Assembly (NCBI RefSeq): GCF_016862215.1
Contig: NZ_BOMN01000041.1
Coordinates: forward strand, 186,001-250,000
Source of the DNA: Winogradskya humida
GTDB lineage: Bacteria; Actinomycetota; Actinomycetes; Mycobacteriales; Micromonosporaceae
Length of the DNA: 64,000 nt
Direction: 5' to 3'
The notes under the pieces were generated by a model. The model saw only the letters and a program-made list of their open reading frames with translations, made no database searches and was not told where the DNA came from. This document shows positions 36,291 to 44,886 of this stretch, one piece after another. Position numbers and translations under genes: made by a program. Each line of letters opens with the position of its first letter. Position 1 is the first letter of the stretch.

Positions 36291-37351
36291 GTCCAGAGTG
36301 GATACCGCGGGTCGGGCGTCCGGGACAGCGTTATCTGCCAGGCCTGCATCGGGGGGCGCCCTGCCGACTCCCACCGGGCGACGATCTCGTTGGCCTGCTC
36401 GGTGCAGCGCCCGGCCTCGGGGCCGCCGGCCAGAATCGAGCCGTCGGGGAGGATCGCCGCTCCGCCCGTACCCGTGGAATCCAGTAGGGCGACGGCGTTC
36501 TGCCGATGATCGGGCAGGGCGGCGTGGGTTGCCCGGGTGCTCCAGATGCCGGCCGCGTACCAGAGGTCCCGGTAGCGCAGAGAGGTCAGCGGTTCGGCCC
36601 ACCGTGGTGGGGTTGCCGCTTCCAGGTCAGTGAGGGCCGCGGTCGGCGCCGGATGACTGGTGCTGTGACGGGCGGTCAACGGACCCGCGGCCGTCATGAA
36701 GCCCGACGGGCAGATCACGGAGCCCGTCACCGGCCCGTCGGCGGTGCCGGTGACGGCCAGGACCGGGTGGGTGCCGGCATGCTCCACGGGTGCAACGACC
36801 AGACCAGGCCGGGACTGTGACAACCAGTGCGGGGAGATGCCCGCCACCCCGACCGTGACGATCACCCGGTCGAAGTCCGGACCCGCGTCGAGGTAGCCGT
36901 CGCCGACGAGAAGCCGGACGTCCTGAACACCGGCCAGGCTCAGCGCATCCCTCGCCTGGGCAGCGACGTCGGGCTGAACATCCACACTGGTCACCGAGGC
37001 ACCCAGGCTGCTGAGCAATGCCGCGTTGTACCCCGTGCCGGTGCCGATCTCCAGCACCCGATCGCCCGGCTGGACCTCCAGGGCCGTCAGCATGATCGCC
37101 ATCAGGGAGGGCTGGCTGGAGGAGCTGACCGGCAACCCGTCCGCCAGCTTCGTGACGAGGACATTGTCGCTGTAGACCGTCTGAAGAAAGCCGGGCATTC
37201 CCGGAGTCGCCCACTTGCCGTCCCGGCGCTGGAACCCGCCGCCCACGAACGCCTCGCGAGGAACGGCCCCGAACGCGTCCGCGAGCGCCGGTGACAGCGG
37301 ACCGCTTTCCCGTTCGATCTCCGCCACGAAACGGCGCCGCAGGTCAGCCAT
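36266..37351 (-). CDS. Protein-L-isoaspartate methyltransferase-like protein
   Basis: 361 residues from ATG 37351. The N-terminal half is a PCMT-type SAM methyltransferase: LADAFGAVPREAFV, SSSSQPSLMAIMLTALEVQPGDRVLEIGTGTGYNAALL (motif I), VTSVDVQPDV, and FDRVIVTVGVAGISPHW. The C-terminal half (about 220-361) is a beta-rich extension absent from housekeeping Pcm, which is about 210 residues. Similar long PCMT-like enzymes modify ribosomal peptides in some actinobacteria, but no precursor or lanthionine synthetase is nearby. It overlaps the upstream phosphotransferase gene by 8 bp. Confidence 0.8.
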   Translation of the reverse strand: MADLRRRFVAEIERESGPLSPALADAFGAVPREAFVGGGFQRRDGKWATPGMPGFLQTVYSDNVLVTKLADGLPVSSSSQPSLMAIMLTALEVQPGDRVLEIGTGTGYNAALLSSLGASVTSVDVQPDVAAQARDALSLAGVQDVRLLVGDGYLDAGPDFDRVIVTVGVAGISPHWLSQSRPGLVVAPVEHAGTHPVLAVTGTADGPVTGSVICPSGFMTAAGPLTARHSTSHPAPTAALTDLEAATPPRWAEPLTSLRYRDLWYAAGIWSTRATHAALPDHRQNAVALLDSTGTGGAAILPDGSILAGGPEAGRCTEQANEIVARWESAGRPPMQAWQITLSRTPDPRYPLWTPTSWQLT

Positions 37352-38768
37352 GGTCTGCACGGGGAGTGGGCCGCGTGGCGTCGACCGCGGCCCGCAGCAG
37401 CTCCGGAACGTCGGACTCGTGATAGGGCCGCTCGGACTCCTCGATGTGATCGATAAAGTCCTGGTAAAGCGCCGCCGAGGCAAGGGCCGCCACGGGCCGG
37501 ATCAGCTCCAGCGCCGTCTCCGGATCAGACCCGGGCACAGCCGCCCGCCACCGCGCCGCCCACTCAGCAACCAACGACCCAGCAGGCAACTCCTGACCCA
37601 GCCGCACAATATCGAGCGCCGGATGCCCCACCGCCGAATCAGCCCAGTCAACAATCACCACCCCACCCGCAGCGCCCGGCCCGGCAGCGCCGGATCCCGT
37701 AGCGCCCGGTCCCGTAGCGGCGGAGCCCGTAGCGCCGGATCCTGCAGCGCCGGATCCTGCAGCGCCTGGCTCTGCAGCGCTTTGATCGGGAGTGGTGGGG
37801 GAGCGGACGTTGCCGGGGTGCAGGTCGCCGTGGATGAGGGTGTCGGGCAGGCCGCAGGCGGCGATCGCGGCGAGGCGGGCCGGTAGCTCGTCGAGCAGGT
37901 CGTCGAGGCCGTCGAGGTGGTCGAGCCAGGGCTCGGCGACTCGGGCGAAGCGGTCGTAGGCGAGCCGGCGGTCGGGGATGCCGGCGTCGAGCAGCGTGCC
38001 TATGTGGGTGGCGAAGTGTTCCTGGACCGGGTGGAAGGTGCGGGCGACCGCGGCGCAGAAGTCAGGGCCGGCGCCGTAGCGGTCCTCGCCGGGGGCGTGG
38101 GAGAGCAGGCTGCGGCCCGCGTCGCCGGTGGCCAGCACTGCGGGGACGAGGCCGGGGGCGATCTCGGCGACCAAGCGCAGCACGGCCGGCTCGTGGGCGG
38201 CAAAGATCGGAACCTGTTTGAGCCAGGCCGCCGGGGTGCCGCCGACGTCGATGCGCCAGATCGCGGAGAGATTCCAGGTGCGGATCTGCACCGCCGACGC
38301 GCCGCCGGGGCACAACGGCAATGCCCACCGCAGCGAGGCACCGGGACCACCGGGCACTGCCCACGGCGCCCGCAACGGAGACGGCTGAAGATCCACCTCA
38401 TACGGTTTGAGAGCGACCCCGGCCCGGGCTTCACCAGCGCCGCCCCCGGCCCCGGCTTCACCAGCGCCGCCCCCGGCCCGGGCTTCACCAGCGCCGCCCC
38501 CGGCCCCGGCCGTGTGATCAAAGGGCTCGGCCGCGTCATCAAGGTGCTCGTCGATCTGGGCGAGGTAGGTGACCTCGCCGCCGGGTGGTGCGGGATGCCC
38601 GGCCGAGAGCAACCGCAGCACCGTGACCGCCAGCCCGTGCCGCTCGCGCACGGCCTCGGCCACATCGGCGGTCTCCTGCCACCACGGCAGCCCGAGCTCG
38701 AACGGCGGCAGCGAACCGAGGACGTTTCCGGACGTATCGGTGAGCACGAGCGTCACGATGCGGGTCAC
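37344..38768 (-). CDS. NUDIX-like / aminoglycoside phosphotransferase-like protein with repeat inserts
   Basis: 474 residues from GTG 38768. Residues 1-75 plus 120-150 look NUDIX-like (GLPWWQETADVAEAVRERHG); 165-460 is an APH kinase: Lys184 in AWLKQVP, HGDLHPGN at 313-320, metal Asp374 in VDWAD. Two repeat inserts stand out: an AGGGAGEAR-type tract (87-117, DNA 38418-38510), and an AAGSGATG-type tract (321-369, DNA 37662-37808, about 15-bp units) placed between the catalytic HGDLHPGN and the DFG-equivalent DW. The family phosphorylates small molecules or sugars; the substrate is unknown. Confidence 0.78.
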   Translation of the reverse strand: MTRIVTLVLTDTSGNVLGSLPPFELGLPWWQETADVAEAVRERHGLAVTVLRLLSAGHPAPPGGEVTYLAQIDEHLDDAAEPFDHTAGAGGGAGEARAGGGAGEAGAGGGAGEARAGVALKPYEVDLQPSPLRAPWAVPGGPGASLRWALPLCPGGASAVQIRTWNLSAIWRIDVGGTPAAWLKQVPIFAAHEPAVLRLVAEIAPGLVPAVLATGDAGRSLLSHAPGEDRYGAGPDFCAAVARTFHPVQEHFATHIGTLLDAGIPDRRLAYDRFARVAEPWLDHLDGLDDLLDELPARLAAIAACGLPDTLIHGDLHPGNVRSPTTPDQSAAEPGAAGSGAAGSGATGSAATGPGATGSGAAGPGAAGGVVIVDWADSAVGHPALDIVRLGQELPAGSLVAEWAARWRAAVPGSDPETALELIRPVAALASAALYQDFIDHIEESERPYHESDVPELLRAAVDATRPTPRADHG

Positions 38769-38827
38769 GCGAAGGACCGTAACGCGTGCGACGTTTTTGT
38801 GGCTGTCCCTGTGGATAACGTGGGGCG

Positions 38828-39610
38828 GTGGATACCTCGCAGGTCGGTTGCACCCTCGGTTTCGATGTGAGCGAGCCCGCGGAGATCGTGTTGCAGATCG
38901 CCGCTCAGAAGCCCCGGAACGAGTCGTTGACGGTCTCGACCGACGGGGGGCGCGTGCCCACGACGGAGATCGGGGGGCGTCAGCACATCGTGCACGCTCC
39001 GAAGGGGATCCTCACGGTCACCTACAGCGCGGAGATGCCGGCCGAGCAGCCCCGGCCCGAGGACGTCACCGACCTGGAACGCATCGTCGCCCTGCGTCCG
39101 AGCCGCTACTGCCCGTCCGATCGGCTCGGTGGCTTCGCGGCGAAACAATTTAATCAGGACAATACCGCGGATACCGTACGCGCAATAGCGGCCTGGGTCC
39201 ACGACCACCTCGACTATGTCGTGGGCAGCAGCGGCCCGTCCACCGACGCGAGCGACACGCTGATGGACGGCCGCGGGGTGTGCCGCGACTACGCCCACCT
39301 GATGGCGACGTTGTGCCGCGCGAAGGACATCCCGGCCCGCGTGGCGGCTGTCTACGCCCCGGGCCTGTCGCCGATGGACTTCCACCTCGTGGTGGAGGCC
39401 GCGGTGCAGGGTCGCTGGACGGTCTGGGACTCGACCCGCCTGGCCCCTCGGCAGAGCCTGATCCGCATCGCCACCGGCCGCGACGCCGCGGACACCGCGT
39501 TCGCCACCACGATCTCCGGATATCTGCTGCTGCCCGAGCTGATGATCACGGCGGTGGCCGGCGGCTCCCTCCCTTACGACAACCACACCGACCTGGTCGA
39601 ACTCCCCTGA
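38828..39610 (+). CDS. Transglutaminase-like cysteine protease family protein
   Basis: 260 residues. The N-terminal beta domain (1-85) is typical of bacterial transglutaminase-like proteins. The core carries Cys152 in GRGVCRDYAHL, His186 in SPMDFHLVVEA and Asp201 in VWDSTR, a complete triad. No signal peptide, so it is cytosolic. It probably acts as a protease or amidase; true cross-linking is unproven. A GATAAC -10-like hexamer ends nine bases before GTG 38828. It is divergent from the phosphotransferase gene. Confidence 0.85.
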   Translation: MDTSQVGCTLGFDVSEPAEIVLQIAAQKPRNESLTVSTDGGRVPTTEIGGRQHIVHAPKGILTVTYSAEMPAEQPRPEDVTDLERIVALRPSRYCPSDRLGGFAAKQFNQDNTADTVRAIAAWVHDHLDYVVGSSGPSTDASDTLMDGRGVCRDYAHLMATLCRAKDIPARVAAVYAPGLSPMDFHLVVEAAVQGRWTVWDSTRLAPRQSLIRIATGRDAADTAFATTISGYLLLPELMITAVAGGSLPYDNHTDLVELP

Positions 39611-39616
39611 AAGAGG

Positions 39617-40273
39617 TCACAGGACGCGGAAGTCGGTGACGAAGCTGGTGACCTCGCCGTCGGCGCCGCGGCCGATGAACGTGGCGTATGCGCCGTCTCC
39701 CCATCCCGTGCTGACCAGCAGAACGTTGGCCCCGCTGGCCTCGTGGGTGACCGCGTCGAGAGGGCTGGGTGCCGCCTCGATCACGGCCGGGATGTAGGCG
39801 TCCTCGAGACGCTCATAGGGCCAGCCCGCGAGGGCGGTGACGGCCTGCTCGTCAGCGAACGTGCCGGTGCCGGAGTCGACCGGATAGACCGGGAAGCCGT
39901 CCTCGTCGACGCTCGCCGGGTCGGGGACGGGGGGATCGGGCAGGCGGGCCGGCTCCCACGTGGTCGTGGGTTGATCGCGGATGACCAGCTGCAGGGCGGC
40001 CGTGCGTCTGTCGGACTCGACCGGGTTGCCGGGTGGCCCGAAACTGATCACGGCGACCCAGGCCCGCAGGGGGTAGCGGCCCGGCGTGACGGGAACGGTG
40101 AAGGGTGGCGAGTCGCCGGCGTAGACCAGCGGATCGCAGGCCACGACGCGTCCGGTGGGCAGCGTCACATCGCCGACCGGGACCATCGTGAGGTGGTAGT
40201 CATGGGTGTCGTCGGAGTGTCGTGCGCCCTCGCTCAGGAGCCGCCCCAGCAGCTCACCGATATCCACAGCCAT
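39617..40273 (-). CDS. DUF4241 domain protein
   Basis: 218 residues, cytosolic, from ATG 40273 with GGGG just upstream. The pattern VTLPTGRVVACDPL...VTPGRYPLRAWVAVI and the C-terminal ANVLLVSTGWGDGAYATFIGRGADGEV match the DUF4241 family, which has no known activity. Some DUF4241 proteins sit near polymorphic-toxin loci as possible immunity proteins, but no toxin is seen here. Convergent with the transglutaminase-like gene, 6 bp apart. Confidence 0.75.
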   Translation of the reverse strand: MAVDIGELLGRLLSEGARHSDDTHDYHLTMVPVGDVTLPTGRVVACDPLVYAGDSPPFTVPVTPGRYPLRAWVAVISFGPPGNPVESDRRTAALQLVIRDQPTTTWEPARLPDPPVPDPASVDEDGFPVYPVDSGTGTFADEQAVTALAGWPYERLEDAYIPAVIEAAPSPLDAVTHEASGANVLLVSTGWGDGAYATFIGRGADGEVTSFVTDFRVL

Positions 40274-40326
40274 ACCCCGCACGCTATCCCCGACCACCGA
40301 CAAAAACCGCCACCCCAGCCCCGGAC

Positions 40327-41538
40327 CTACTGAGGAAAGGCATCCGGATCGACGTCGCTGGTGGTCGCATTGCCACCGACCACCGGCGTCAGCGTGATCG
40401 TCCAGATGGAGGACGTACGCGAGGTCGTGCTGAACTTGAACGTGTCGTCGAACTTGCTGAAGCCGCAGTCGCGCGTGAACCCCTTCTTCGCGGAGTTCCA
40501 GTCGGCGCCGGTCGCCGTGTAGATGCGGTAGGTACCGTCCTTGATGCCCTTGGCGGTGTAGGTCTTCCCGCCCCGGACGTACACCGTGAAGACCGTCTTC
40601 TTGCCCTTGACCAGCGAGACTGTGGTGTCGTCCCCGCCGTTCTCGATCTTCAGGTGACCGAGCCCGCCGGTGGAGGTCCGCTTGACGTACTTGCCGTTGC
40701 TGAGGCGGCGGTTCTGGTCCTTGGGCGCCGCCGGCAGGAACGTCCCGAACCTGTACTTGCCGTTGGCCGAGGTCAGCTTCTTCACGTCGGCGCGGATGCC
40801 GTCGGCCCAGCCCGATTGCAGCACCGACGCGTACGGTGATGCGGCCGGGCATTCCTGTTTGGTGCCCGCGGTCTCCTCGATGATGTCGCCGAAGCTTTCT
40901 AGCTGCTGCGCGAGATCCTCGTGGACGCTTTCGGCACCGGCCGGTGGCTCGCTGGCGCGCAGCTTGCCGGCCTCGTTGCGGATGCTGGCCGCCGCGGCCG
41001 GAGCGGCCTTCGCGAACGCCTTGTTGTCGCTGGTGTTGAGCTTGCCGAAGCTCGCCTTGATGGCGTTGTCGGAGCCGGTGAGCAGCGCGGCGTACTGCTC
41101 GGGGGTGCTCGGTGCCGTCGTGGTCGGCACGGTCGCCGGCGCGGTGGTGGTGCCCGTCGCGATGAGGGTGTCGGCGACCGGTTCCTCGTCGTCGTCCCCG
41201 CCGGAGAAGGCACCGATGACGCCGATGCAACCGGCCAAGAGGACCGCCGCGACGCCGAGCCCTATGAGCTGGTTACGCCGTCCGGACCGCTGCACGGCCA
41301 CAGGCGGCCCCGCGAAAACGGGTGCGGGGGCAGGGAAAGGCAGCGTTACCCGTACGGTGACTGCGACCTTGCCGCTGGGTGAGTCGACCCACAGCACCGC
41401 GCCGTCGGTCGTACCCGGTGGCACCGTGATGTGCAGCGGCCCGTGGGTGGGCGACCAGAGTGATCTGACCGTGCCGGCCGCTGCTTCCGCCGGTGGAATT
41501 TCAATGGTTGCGCTGATGTATCCCGGCTCCCCCGTCAT
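40327..41538 (-). CDS. Membrane-anchored protein of unknown function
   Basis: 403 residues. Residues 1-85 are a cytoplasmic beta-rich segment (PLHITVPPGTTDGAVLWVDSPSGKVAVTVRV), reminiscent of a DnaJ-C-like beta fold. One helix follows (about 89-112), then a Thr/Ala/Pro-rich stalk. The extracellular part (about 150-403) has a helical region and a beta-rich domain (KTVFTVYVRGGKTYTAKGIKDGTYRIYTATG) with two cysteines likely forming a disulfide. I do not recognise the family. CATACT lies seven bases before the ATG, so the mRNA may be leaderless. Confidence 0.75.
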   Translation of the reverse strand: MTGEPGYISATIEIPPAEAAAGTVRSLWSPTHGPLHITVPPGTTDGAVLWVDSPSGKVAVTVRVTLPFPAPAPVFAGPPVAVQRSGRRNQLIGLGVAAVLLAGCIGVIGAFSGGDDDEEPVADTLIATGTTTAPATVPTTTAPSTPEQYAALLTGSDNAIKASFGKLNTSDNKAFAKAAPAAAASIRNEAGKLRASEPPAGAESVHEDLAQQLESFGDIIEETAGTKQECPAASPYASVLQSGWADGIRADVKKLTSANGKYRFGTFLPAAPKDQNRRLSNGKYVKRTSTGGLGHLKIENGGDDTTVSLVKGKKTVFTVYVRGGKTYTAKGIKDGTYRIYTATGADWNSAKKGFTRDCGFSKFDDTFKFSTTSRTSSIWTITLTPVVGGNATTSDVDPDAFPQ

Positions 41539-41645
41539 ACCGAAAAGTATGAATGAGCACTGCCGGATCCCGCTGCCCGCTTTCCGTCACAAAGTGGGGA
41601 CGCAAAGTGAGCGCGTGCATGCAACGCGACAAACTGGACCCTGGG

Positions 41646-41765
41646 TCAGCCCATGAACAGCATGGCCGCGACGCCGAGCAGGACGAGCATCAGCAGGCCG
41701 AGCAGCAGGCCACGCTCGGAGGAGTCGGTGGCGGGGGCGGTCGTGGTCATCGGCTCAGCGCTCAT
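41646..41765 (-). CDS. 39-residue single-pass membrane protein
   Basis: ATG 41765 to TGA 41646; AAGGA lies eight bases upstream. The protein has a polar, Thr/Ser-rich N-terminus (about 16 residues), a charged turn SSERG, and one hydrophobic helix of about 20 residues ending MLFMG at the C-terminus. Codon use is typical of the genome (G/C third positions). No family is recognised. It lies between the 403-residue membrane protein and phospholipase D. Short, but the ribosome-binding site, composition and topology support a real gene. Confidence 0.6.
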   Translation of the reverse strand: MSAEPMTTTAPATDSSERGLLLGLLMLVLLGVAAMLFMG

Positions 41766-41861
41766 GGGATGTGTCCTTCGACGCGATGGCGGGCTTGGGG
41801 GTGCGTGCGGGTGCCGGGGGGCCTAGCGTTGAGGGCGTCGTCGACCTCGAAGGGCTGCCCG

Positions 41862-43439
41862 GTGCAACTGGAGGACTGGTTTCTGACCACGCAGGAGCGG
41901 GGCAACCCGGACTCCGAGATACCCACCTGGTGCGAGGGAAACACCGCCGAGCCGCTTTTCCACGGAAGAAACTATTTCGACCGGTTGGTGAACGAGGTCG
42001 AACAGCTTGGTGACGGCGACCACCTCTTCTTCACCGACTGGCGTGGCGACCCGGACGAGCGCCTGCGTGATGACGGCCCGACCATCGCGGAGCTCTTCGC
42101 GGCGGCGGCCAAGCGTGGCGTGGTGGTCAAGGGCCTGCTCTGGCGTTCGCACATCGACAAACTCGCCTACAGCGAGGAAGAAAACCGGGACCTTAGCGAG
42201 GACATCGCGGCCGCGGGTGGCGAGGTCCTGCTCGATCAGAGGGTACGCAGGGGAGGTTCGCACCATCAGAAGGTCGTGATCCTCCGGCACCCCGGCGAAC
42301 CCGAGCGCGACATCGCGTTCGCGGGCGGCATCGACCTGTGTCACAGCCGGCGCGACGACGAGCGGCACCACGGCGACCCGCAGCCGATCGCGATGGCCTC
42401 GGCGTACGGTAAGAATCCGCCCTGGCACGACGTGCAGCTGGCCCTGCGCGGACCGGTCGTCGGCGCTCTTGATCTTTCCTTCCGGGAGCGGTGGAACGAC
42501 CCGGCCCCGCTGGACCAGCACGGCCCGATCTCCACGATCGCGGACAAGCTCCGGCACGCCGATCTCCGCGCCGACCGGCTGCCGCCGCAGCCCGCCGACC
42601 CGCCCCGCGCCGGCTCGCACAACATCCAGGTCCTGCGGACATATCCGGCGATGCGGCCGGCCTACAGCTTCGCGAGCCTGGGGGAGCAGAGCATCGCCCG
42701 GGGCTATACAAAAGCCATTAAACGGGCACGTCGGCTGATCTACCTCGAGGACCAGTATCTGTGGTCGACCGAGGTCGCCCAGCTGTTCGCCGAGGCGCTC
42801 ACCGACAACCCCGAGCTCAACCTGATCGCGGTGGTGCCCCGGCACCCCGATGTGGACGGGCGCTTCGCGCTGCCGCCCAACCAGATCGGCCGCGAGGAAG
42901 CCATCGAGCTGTGCCGCAGCGCCGCGCCGGACCGCGTCCACATTTTCGACGTGGAGAACCACGCGAGCACGCCGGTCTACGTGCACGCCAAGGTCTGCGT
43001 GATCGACGACGTGTGGGCCAGCGTGGGCAGCGACAACTTCAACCGCCGATCCTGGACGCACGACAGCGAGCTCTCCTGCGCGGTCCTCGACGAGACCCGC
43101 GACGAGCGGGAGCCGGCCGACCCGGCGGGCCTGGGTGACCAGGCCCGCGCTTACGCGCGGCACCTGCGGTTGTCGCTGCTGCGCGAGCACCTCGACCTGT
43201 CCGAGGACGAGGACCTTCTGGACCCCGATTCCGCCGTGCGCACAGTGAACGCGATCGCCGGCAAACTCAGCGAGTGGCACGCGAACGGCGAGCGGGGACC
43301 CCGTCCTCCGGGCCGGTTGATGCCCCACAAGCCCGAGCGTCTTCCGTGGTTCCAGCGGTTCTGGGCGAAGCCTGCGTACCGTCTCATGTATGACCCGGAC
43401 GGCCGGTCCTGGCGCGCTCGCCGGGCCGGCGACTGGTAA
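41862..43439 (+). CDS. Phospholipase D family protein
   Basis: 525 residues from GTG 41862 (GAAGGG nine bases upstream). Two HKD-type motifs: SHHQKVVILRHPGE near residue 128, where the usual Asp is Arg as in the HHQK subfamily, and VHAKVCVIDDVWASVGSDNFNRRSW near 370. AFAGGIDLCHSRRDDERH and YLEDQYLW are also typical. It would hydrolyse or transphosphatidylate phosphodiesters. No signal peptide is visible, so it is likely cytosolic, unlike secreted Streptomyces PLDs. Confidence 0.88.
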   Translation: MQLEDWFLTTQERGNPDSEIPTWCEGNTAEPLFHGRNYFDRLVNEVEQLGDGDHLFFTDWRGDPDERLRDDGPTIAELFAAAAKRGVVVKGLLWRSHIDKLAYSEEENRDLSEDIAAAGGEVLLDQRVRRGGSHHQKVVILRHPGEPERDIAFAGGIDLCHSRRDDERHHGDPQPIAMASAYGKNPPWHDVQLALRGPVVGALDLSFRERWNDPAPLDQHGPISTIADKLRHADLRADRLPPQPADPPRAGSHNIQVLRTYPAMRPAYSFASLGEQSIARGYTKAIKRARRLIYLEDQYLWSTEVAQLFAEALTDNPELNLIAVVPRHPDVDGRFALPPNQIGREEAIELCRSAAPDRVHIFDVENHASTPVYVHAKVCVIDDVWASVGSDNFNRRSWTHDSELSCAVLDETRDEREPADPAGLGDQARAYARHLRLSLLREHLDLSEDEDLLDPDSAVRTVNAIAGKLSEWHANGERGPRPPGRLMPHKPERLPWFQRFWAKPAYRLMYDPDGRSWRARRAGDW

Positions 43440-43462
43440 CCATCGTCGTCGGCGGCTTGAAG

Positions 43463-43496
43463 GTAGACCCAGGTATACCCCCGCTGTAGACCCAGG
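43463..43496 (+). promoter_or_regulatory. Direct repeat upstream of the two-component operon
   Basis: GTAGACCCAGG occurs at 43463-43473 and 43486-43496, exactly 23 bp apart (about two helical turns). This is the usual arrangement of NarL/LuxR-type response-regulator sites, so the pair may mediate autoregulation of the genes that follow. Confidence 0.45.
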
Positions 43497-43536
43497 AGGC
43501 TGGCTCGCCCCGCCCGGCCAGCAATAACGTGACTCC

Positions 43537-44886
43537 GTGCCTACCACCCAAGCTCCGACGCGGGCCCTCCTGGATCGCCGCTACCTGCTCACCGGCGGTC
43601 CCTGGCGGGCACTCTTCTACCTGTTCTCGACGCTGCCGTTCGCCATCCCGGTCGCCATCGCGGCGGGCGTGCTGGCGCTGCCCTACCTGGCGGCCATGTC
43701 CAGCCTGAGCCGCGGCGCAGCGCCGGACGGTCCCGTGCTGTTCCTCATGATCGTGTCGCTGGCGCTGCTGCTCGTCCTCGGTCCCCTCGTGGCCGTGCCG
43801 CTCGGCGTGGTCGAGCGCGCCCGGCTGTCCCTGATGGACACTCGCCCCCTGCCGTCCCCGCACCCGCCGTCCCCCGCGGACCTCGTCTCCTGGCTCCGCA
43901 CCCGTTACTCCGAACCGGCCACCTGGCGCGAGCTGCTCTACGCACTGTTCCTCGCGACGGTGGTGCCGGCCGCGTACGCGATAGCCGGTTTCCTGATCAT
44001 CATCGAGGTGGCCCTGCTGCTCGGCCCGTTCTTCGTGAACGGCGGATCGGCCTTCTGGACGATCGGCGCGTTCGAGGTCCGCACTCCCGCCCAGGCGATC
44101 CCGCTGTTCCTGGCCGGAGTGCTGATGGTGCCGGTGTTCGGCTACCTGGCCGGCCTGCTCGCCACCGGCCAGGCCTTCGCGGCCCGGGCCCTGCTCGGCG
44201 ACCGCACCGGTCTCGAGCTGCACCAGGTGGCCCAGTCCCGCGCCCGCCTCGCCGACGCCTTCGACCTGGAACGCCGCCGCATCGAACGAGACCTCCACGA
44301 CGGCGCCCAGCACCGTCTGACCAGCCTCACCCTGCAACTCGGCATGGCCCGCCTGGACGTCGCACCCGACTCACCCGCCGCCGAGCCGCTCACCCGCGCC
44401 CACGACCAGGCCAAGGACCTGATGGTCGTCCTGCGCGACCTGATCTACGGCATCCGCCCCCAGGCCCTGACCGACCTCGGGCTCCCTGCAGCCCTGCGCG
44501 AACTGGCCGGCCGTTCCCCCCTCCCGGTCGCGGTCACCGTCGCGGACGGCGTCCCCCGCCCCGCCGAGCAGACCGAGGGCACCGCCTACTTCGCCGCCTC
44601 CGAAGCCCTCGCCAACATCGTCAAACACGCCGAAGCCACCCGGGCCGACATCCTCCTCGCCCGAGCCGGCGAAACCCTCATCCTCGAAATCCGCGACGAC
44701 GGCCAAGGCGGAGCAGACCCCACCCGGGGAACAGGCCTGACCGGTCTCGCCGACCGCGTAGCCGCATCCGGTGGCCGCCTCCTCCTCTCCAGCCCTCAGG
44801 ACGGTCCCACCCTGTTACGCATCGAACTCCCGCTGATCCCCGCACCCGCGCCGGCTGCGTCACTTCCCGCGGCCGGGCGCCCGTGA
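43537..44886 (+). CDS. Sensor histidine kinase (NarL/DesK type)
   Basis: 449 residues. N-terminal membrane part with about five helices (residues 28-210), including a DUF1707/sensor-like loop region but no known ligand domain. HisKA_3: LERRRIERDLHDGAQHRL with phospho-acceptor His254. HATPase: N-box ASEALANIVKHAEAT, G-boxes RDDGQGGADPTRGTGLTGL. It autophosphorylates and passes phosphate to the response regulator whose GTG overlaps its stop (GTGA). The signal is unknown. Confidence 0.92.
   Translation: MPTTQAPTRALLDRRYLLTGGPWRALFYLFSTLPFAIPVAIAAGVLALPYLAAMSSLSRGAAPDGPVLFLMIVSLALLLVLGPLVAVPLGVVERARLSLMDTRPLPSPHPPSPADLVSWLRTRYSEPATWRELLYALFLATVVPAAYAIAGFLIIIEVALLLGPFFVNGGSAFWTIGAFEVRTPAQAIPLFLAGVLMVPVFGYLAGLLATGQAFAARALLGDRTGLELHQVAQSRARLADAFDLERRRIERDLHDGAQHRLTSLTLQLGMARLDVAPDSPAAEPLTRAHDQAKDLMVVLRDLIYGIRPQALTDLGLPAALRELAGRSPLPVAVTVADGVPRPAEQTEGTAYFAASEALANIVKHAEATRADILLARAGETLILEIRDDGQGGADPTRGTGLTGLADRVAASGGRLLLSSPQDGPTLLRIELPLIPAPAPAASLPAAGRP

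Noticed and set aside
36266..38768. RiPP (FxLD-type) biosynthetic locus based on the PCMT-like methyltransferase
   Set aside because: No precursor peptide, lanthionine synthetase or protease nearby; only the methyltransferase resembles such systems.
39617..41765. Toxin-immunity locus suggested by DUF4241 and small membrane protein
   Set aside because: No polymorphic-toxin features (secretion domain, RHS, toxin tip) in the neighbouring genes.
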